Assembly (NCBI GenBank): GCA_000438175.1 | Contig: FR900472.1 | Location: 125,305 to 167,707 of the forward strand | DNA length: 42,403 nucleotides | From: Fusobacterium sp. CAG:439 | GTDB lineage: Bacteria; Cyanobacteriota; Vampirovibrionia; Gastranaerophilales; Gastranaerophilaceae | Direction: 5' to 3' | Shown: positions 41,250-42,403 of the stretch, piece after piece | Position numbering within the stretch: the stretch's first letter is position 1 | Layout of the letters: the number at the start of each line of letters is the position of its first letter | The notes under the pieces: model-generated | Database searches by the model: none | The model's input: only the letters and a program-made list of their open reading frames with translations | Told to the model about the DNA's origin: nothing | Translations under genes and position numbers: made by a program

Positions 41250-41468
41250 ATGAACAAAGAAACTTTATTAAAAAAATTCGGTAAGAATGTTAAGCTTGAG
41301 AGGGTAAAAAAAGATTTAACTCAAGAGCAATTGGCAGAAATAATGAATGTCTCTCAAAATTATTTATCCAGTATAGAACTCGGTAAAGAAAATATGTCGT
41401 TAGCCAAGGTTCTTGAACTATCGCAATATTTGGGAACGGATATTGAAAATCTTTTAAATTTTAAGTAA
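41250..41468 (+). CDS. Small XRE-family regulator, 72 aa
   Basis: A minimal Cro/C1-type domain: [55 protein letters not shown], with LTQEQLAE and NYLSSIE as the two DNA-binding helices. No extra domain. There is no ribosome binding site and the -10 box TATACT lies eight bases before the ATG, so the leader is absent or very short. It is divergent from the HTH gene at 40955-41164 and 22 bp upstream of rfbA. Confidence 0.85.
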   Translation: MNKETLLKKFGKNVKLERVKKDLTQEQLAEIMNVSQNYLSSIELGKENMSLAKVLELSQYLGTDIENLLNFK

Positions 41469-41490
41469 AATAACGTGCAGTGAGGTATTT

Positions 41491-42366
41491 ATGAAAGGTA
41501 TTGTATTAGCAGGCGGAGCAGGAACAAGATTACACCCGAGCACAATTGCTGTTTCCAAACAGCTTTTGCCTATTTATGACAAACCTATGATTTATCACCC
41601 GATTTCTGTGCTGATGCTTGCAGGTATCAGAGATATTCTTATTATCTCAACCCCTGTTGATTTGCCGAATTTTAAAAGACTTCTGGGTGACGGAAGCCAA
41701 TTCGGAGTAAAATTTTCCTATAAAGAACAGCCCTCACCGGACGGGCTTGCGCAGGCTTTTATTCTAGGTGAGGAATTTATCGGAAATGATGATGCCGCAC
41801 TTGTGCTCGGTGATAATATTTTTTACGGCGGCGGTTTTTCGGGAAAATTAAAACGTGTTGTGCAGAATATTAAAAATAACGGTGGTGCGGCTGTTTTCGG
41901 CTATCCTGTGAAAGATCCGCAAAGGTTTGGTGTAGTGGAATTCGATAATGACGGCAAAGTTCTTTCTATTGACGAAAAACCGCAAAATCCTAAATCAAAT
42001 TATGCTGTTACAGGTTTATATTTTTATGATAACAGGGTTGTTGAATACGCGAAGAATTTGAAACCTTCTGCACGCGGAGAGTTAGAAATTACGGATTTAA
42101 ATAATATTTATCTGCACAACGGTAATTTAAGCGTTGAACTTCTAGGGCGCGGATTTGCATGGCTTGATACAGGGACACATCATTCACTTTTGCAGGCGGG
42201 ACAGTTTGTTCAAACAGTTGAAGAAAATCAGGGAATAAAAATTGCATGTCTTGAGGAAGTAGCTTTCCGTATGGGGTATGTAACGAAAGAAGATTTACGC
42301 ATGGTTGTTGACAAGTATATTAATAATGAATATTATAATTATATTAAAAATATGTTAGACAAATAA
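41491..42366 (+). CDS. rfbA: Glucose-1-phosphate thymidylyltransferase
   Basis: RfbA/RmlA makes dTDP-glucose from dTTP and glucose-1-phosphate, the first step of the rhamnose pathway. Motifs are [35 protein letters not shown] (nucleotide loop and catalytic Lys), [10 protein letters not shown] (metal-binding Asp), and [19 protein letters not shown]. Length 291 aa is normal. GAGG precedes the ATG. It is cut off from rfbC-rfbB-rfbD by the divergent HTH pair and may be read from the XRE promoter. Confidence 0.97.
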   Translation: MKGIVLAGGAGTRLHPSTIAVSKQLLPIYDKPMIYHPISVLMLAGIRDILIISTPVDLPNFKRLLGDGSQFGVKFSYKEQPSPDGLAQAFILGEEFIGNDDAALVLGDNIFYGGGFSGKLKRVVQNIKNNGGAAVFGYPVKDPQRFGVVEFDNDGKVLSIDEKPQNPKSNYAVTGLYFYDNRVVEYAKNLKPSARGELEITDLNNIYLHNGNLSVELLGRGFAWLDTGTHHSLLQAGQFVQTVEENQGIKIACLEEVAFRMGYVTKEDLRMVVDKYINNEYYNYIKNMLDK

Positions 42367-42377
42367 GGAGCTTGATT

Positions 42378-42403
42378 ATGAAATTATTTATTAATCGCAA
42401 TGT
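42378..42403 (+). CDS. Start of the next gene, truncated by the window edge
   Basis: AAGGAG is followed by ATG and an open frame MKLFINRN... to the end of the window, 11 bp after rfbA. Too short to identify; probably another gene of the same transcript. Confidence 0.5.

Noticed and set aside
40955..41468. Divergent HTH pair as the edge of a prophage
   Set aside because: No integrase, att-like repeats or structural phage genes lie on either side; rfb genes flank it directly.
1..42403. tRNA, rRNA, transposase or replication-origin sequences
   Set aside because: Looked for by eye on both strands; no TPsiC-arm-like motifs with paired arms, rRNA conserved blocks, transposase motifs or DnaA-box clusters were recognised. 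A covariance-model scan would be decisive.

Overview
The window looks like a chromosomal piece of an anaerobic, Gram-negative-type bacterium related to Cyanobacteria, most likely the gut Melainabacteria/Vampirovibrionia (Gastranaerophilales-like). This is inferred from low GC, lipid A genes (lpxD-lpxC-fabZ), an MEP isoprenoid gene (dxr), two oxygen-sensitive [FeFe] hydrogenases plus HydF, a GyrA box of the cyanobacterial kind, and several prepilin-like proteins with the stereotyped FTLAEVLITLGIIGVVAA N-terminus. No rRNA, tRNA, CRISPR array, transposase or prophage block was recognised.

Layout. 1-620: end of a surface-type hypothetical. 673-3524 (-): envelope operon rfaE2, lpxD, lpxC, fabZ. 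3596-4633 (-): very small proteins, two of which (49 and 45 aa) share a C-terminal motif. 4636-7278 (-): lysine/threonine-family genes dapB and asd around a prepilin gene. 7370-9801 (+): a PC4-like ssDNA-binding protein coupled to priA. 9798-11674 (-): a second prepilin gene and dxr. 11723-18031 (-): a monomeric group-B-type [FeFe] hydrogenase, a hypothetical, an XRE regulator, and a sensory [FeFe] hydrogenase (HydS/HfsB-like) operon with a SpoIIE-type phosphatase and two thioredoxin-like [2Fe-2S] proteins; hydF follows at 20383. 18075-26612: housekeeping genes (purB, rpsO, mnmE) mixed with two more prepilins, a small XRE regulator and lineage-type hypotheticals. 26726-34909 (+): two large TPR proteins, a pterin-binding methyltransferase-like protein, a lipoprotein and two hypotheticals driven by near-identical promoters. 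34945-38501 (-): gyrA and two envelope hypotheticals. 38609-42366 (+): dTDP-rhamnose genes rfbC, rfbB, rfbD, rfbA, with a divergent pair of small HTH genes between rfbD and rfbA.

The most striking signal is in the prepilin genes. Three of four carry a run of exactly ten G (or C) just after the start codon, and in all three the run leaves the start codon out of frame with the pilin domain. One base more (or two fewer) would restore a perfect prepilin in each. Two of the three also share a 67-bp leader block, 66/67 identical, in front of unrelated pilin bodies. This looks like phase-variable (or slippage-expressed) prepilins with an exchangeable leader. Other signals are twin promoters followed by two or four TAGGA repeats; at least six genes whose -10 box lies exactly six bases before ATG with no ribosome binding site (probable leaderless mRNAs), two of them with the -35 region inside the preceding gene's terminator; a TPR protein whose signal peptide appears to begin at an ATA codon; and a pair of paralogous microproteins.
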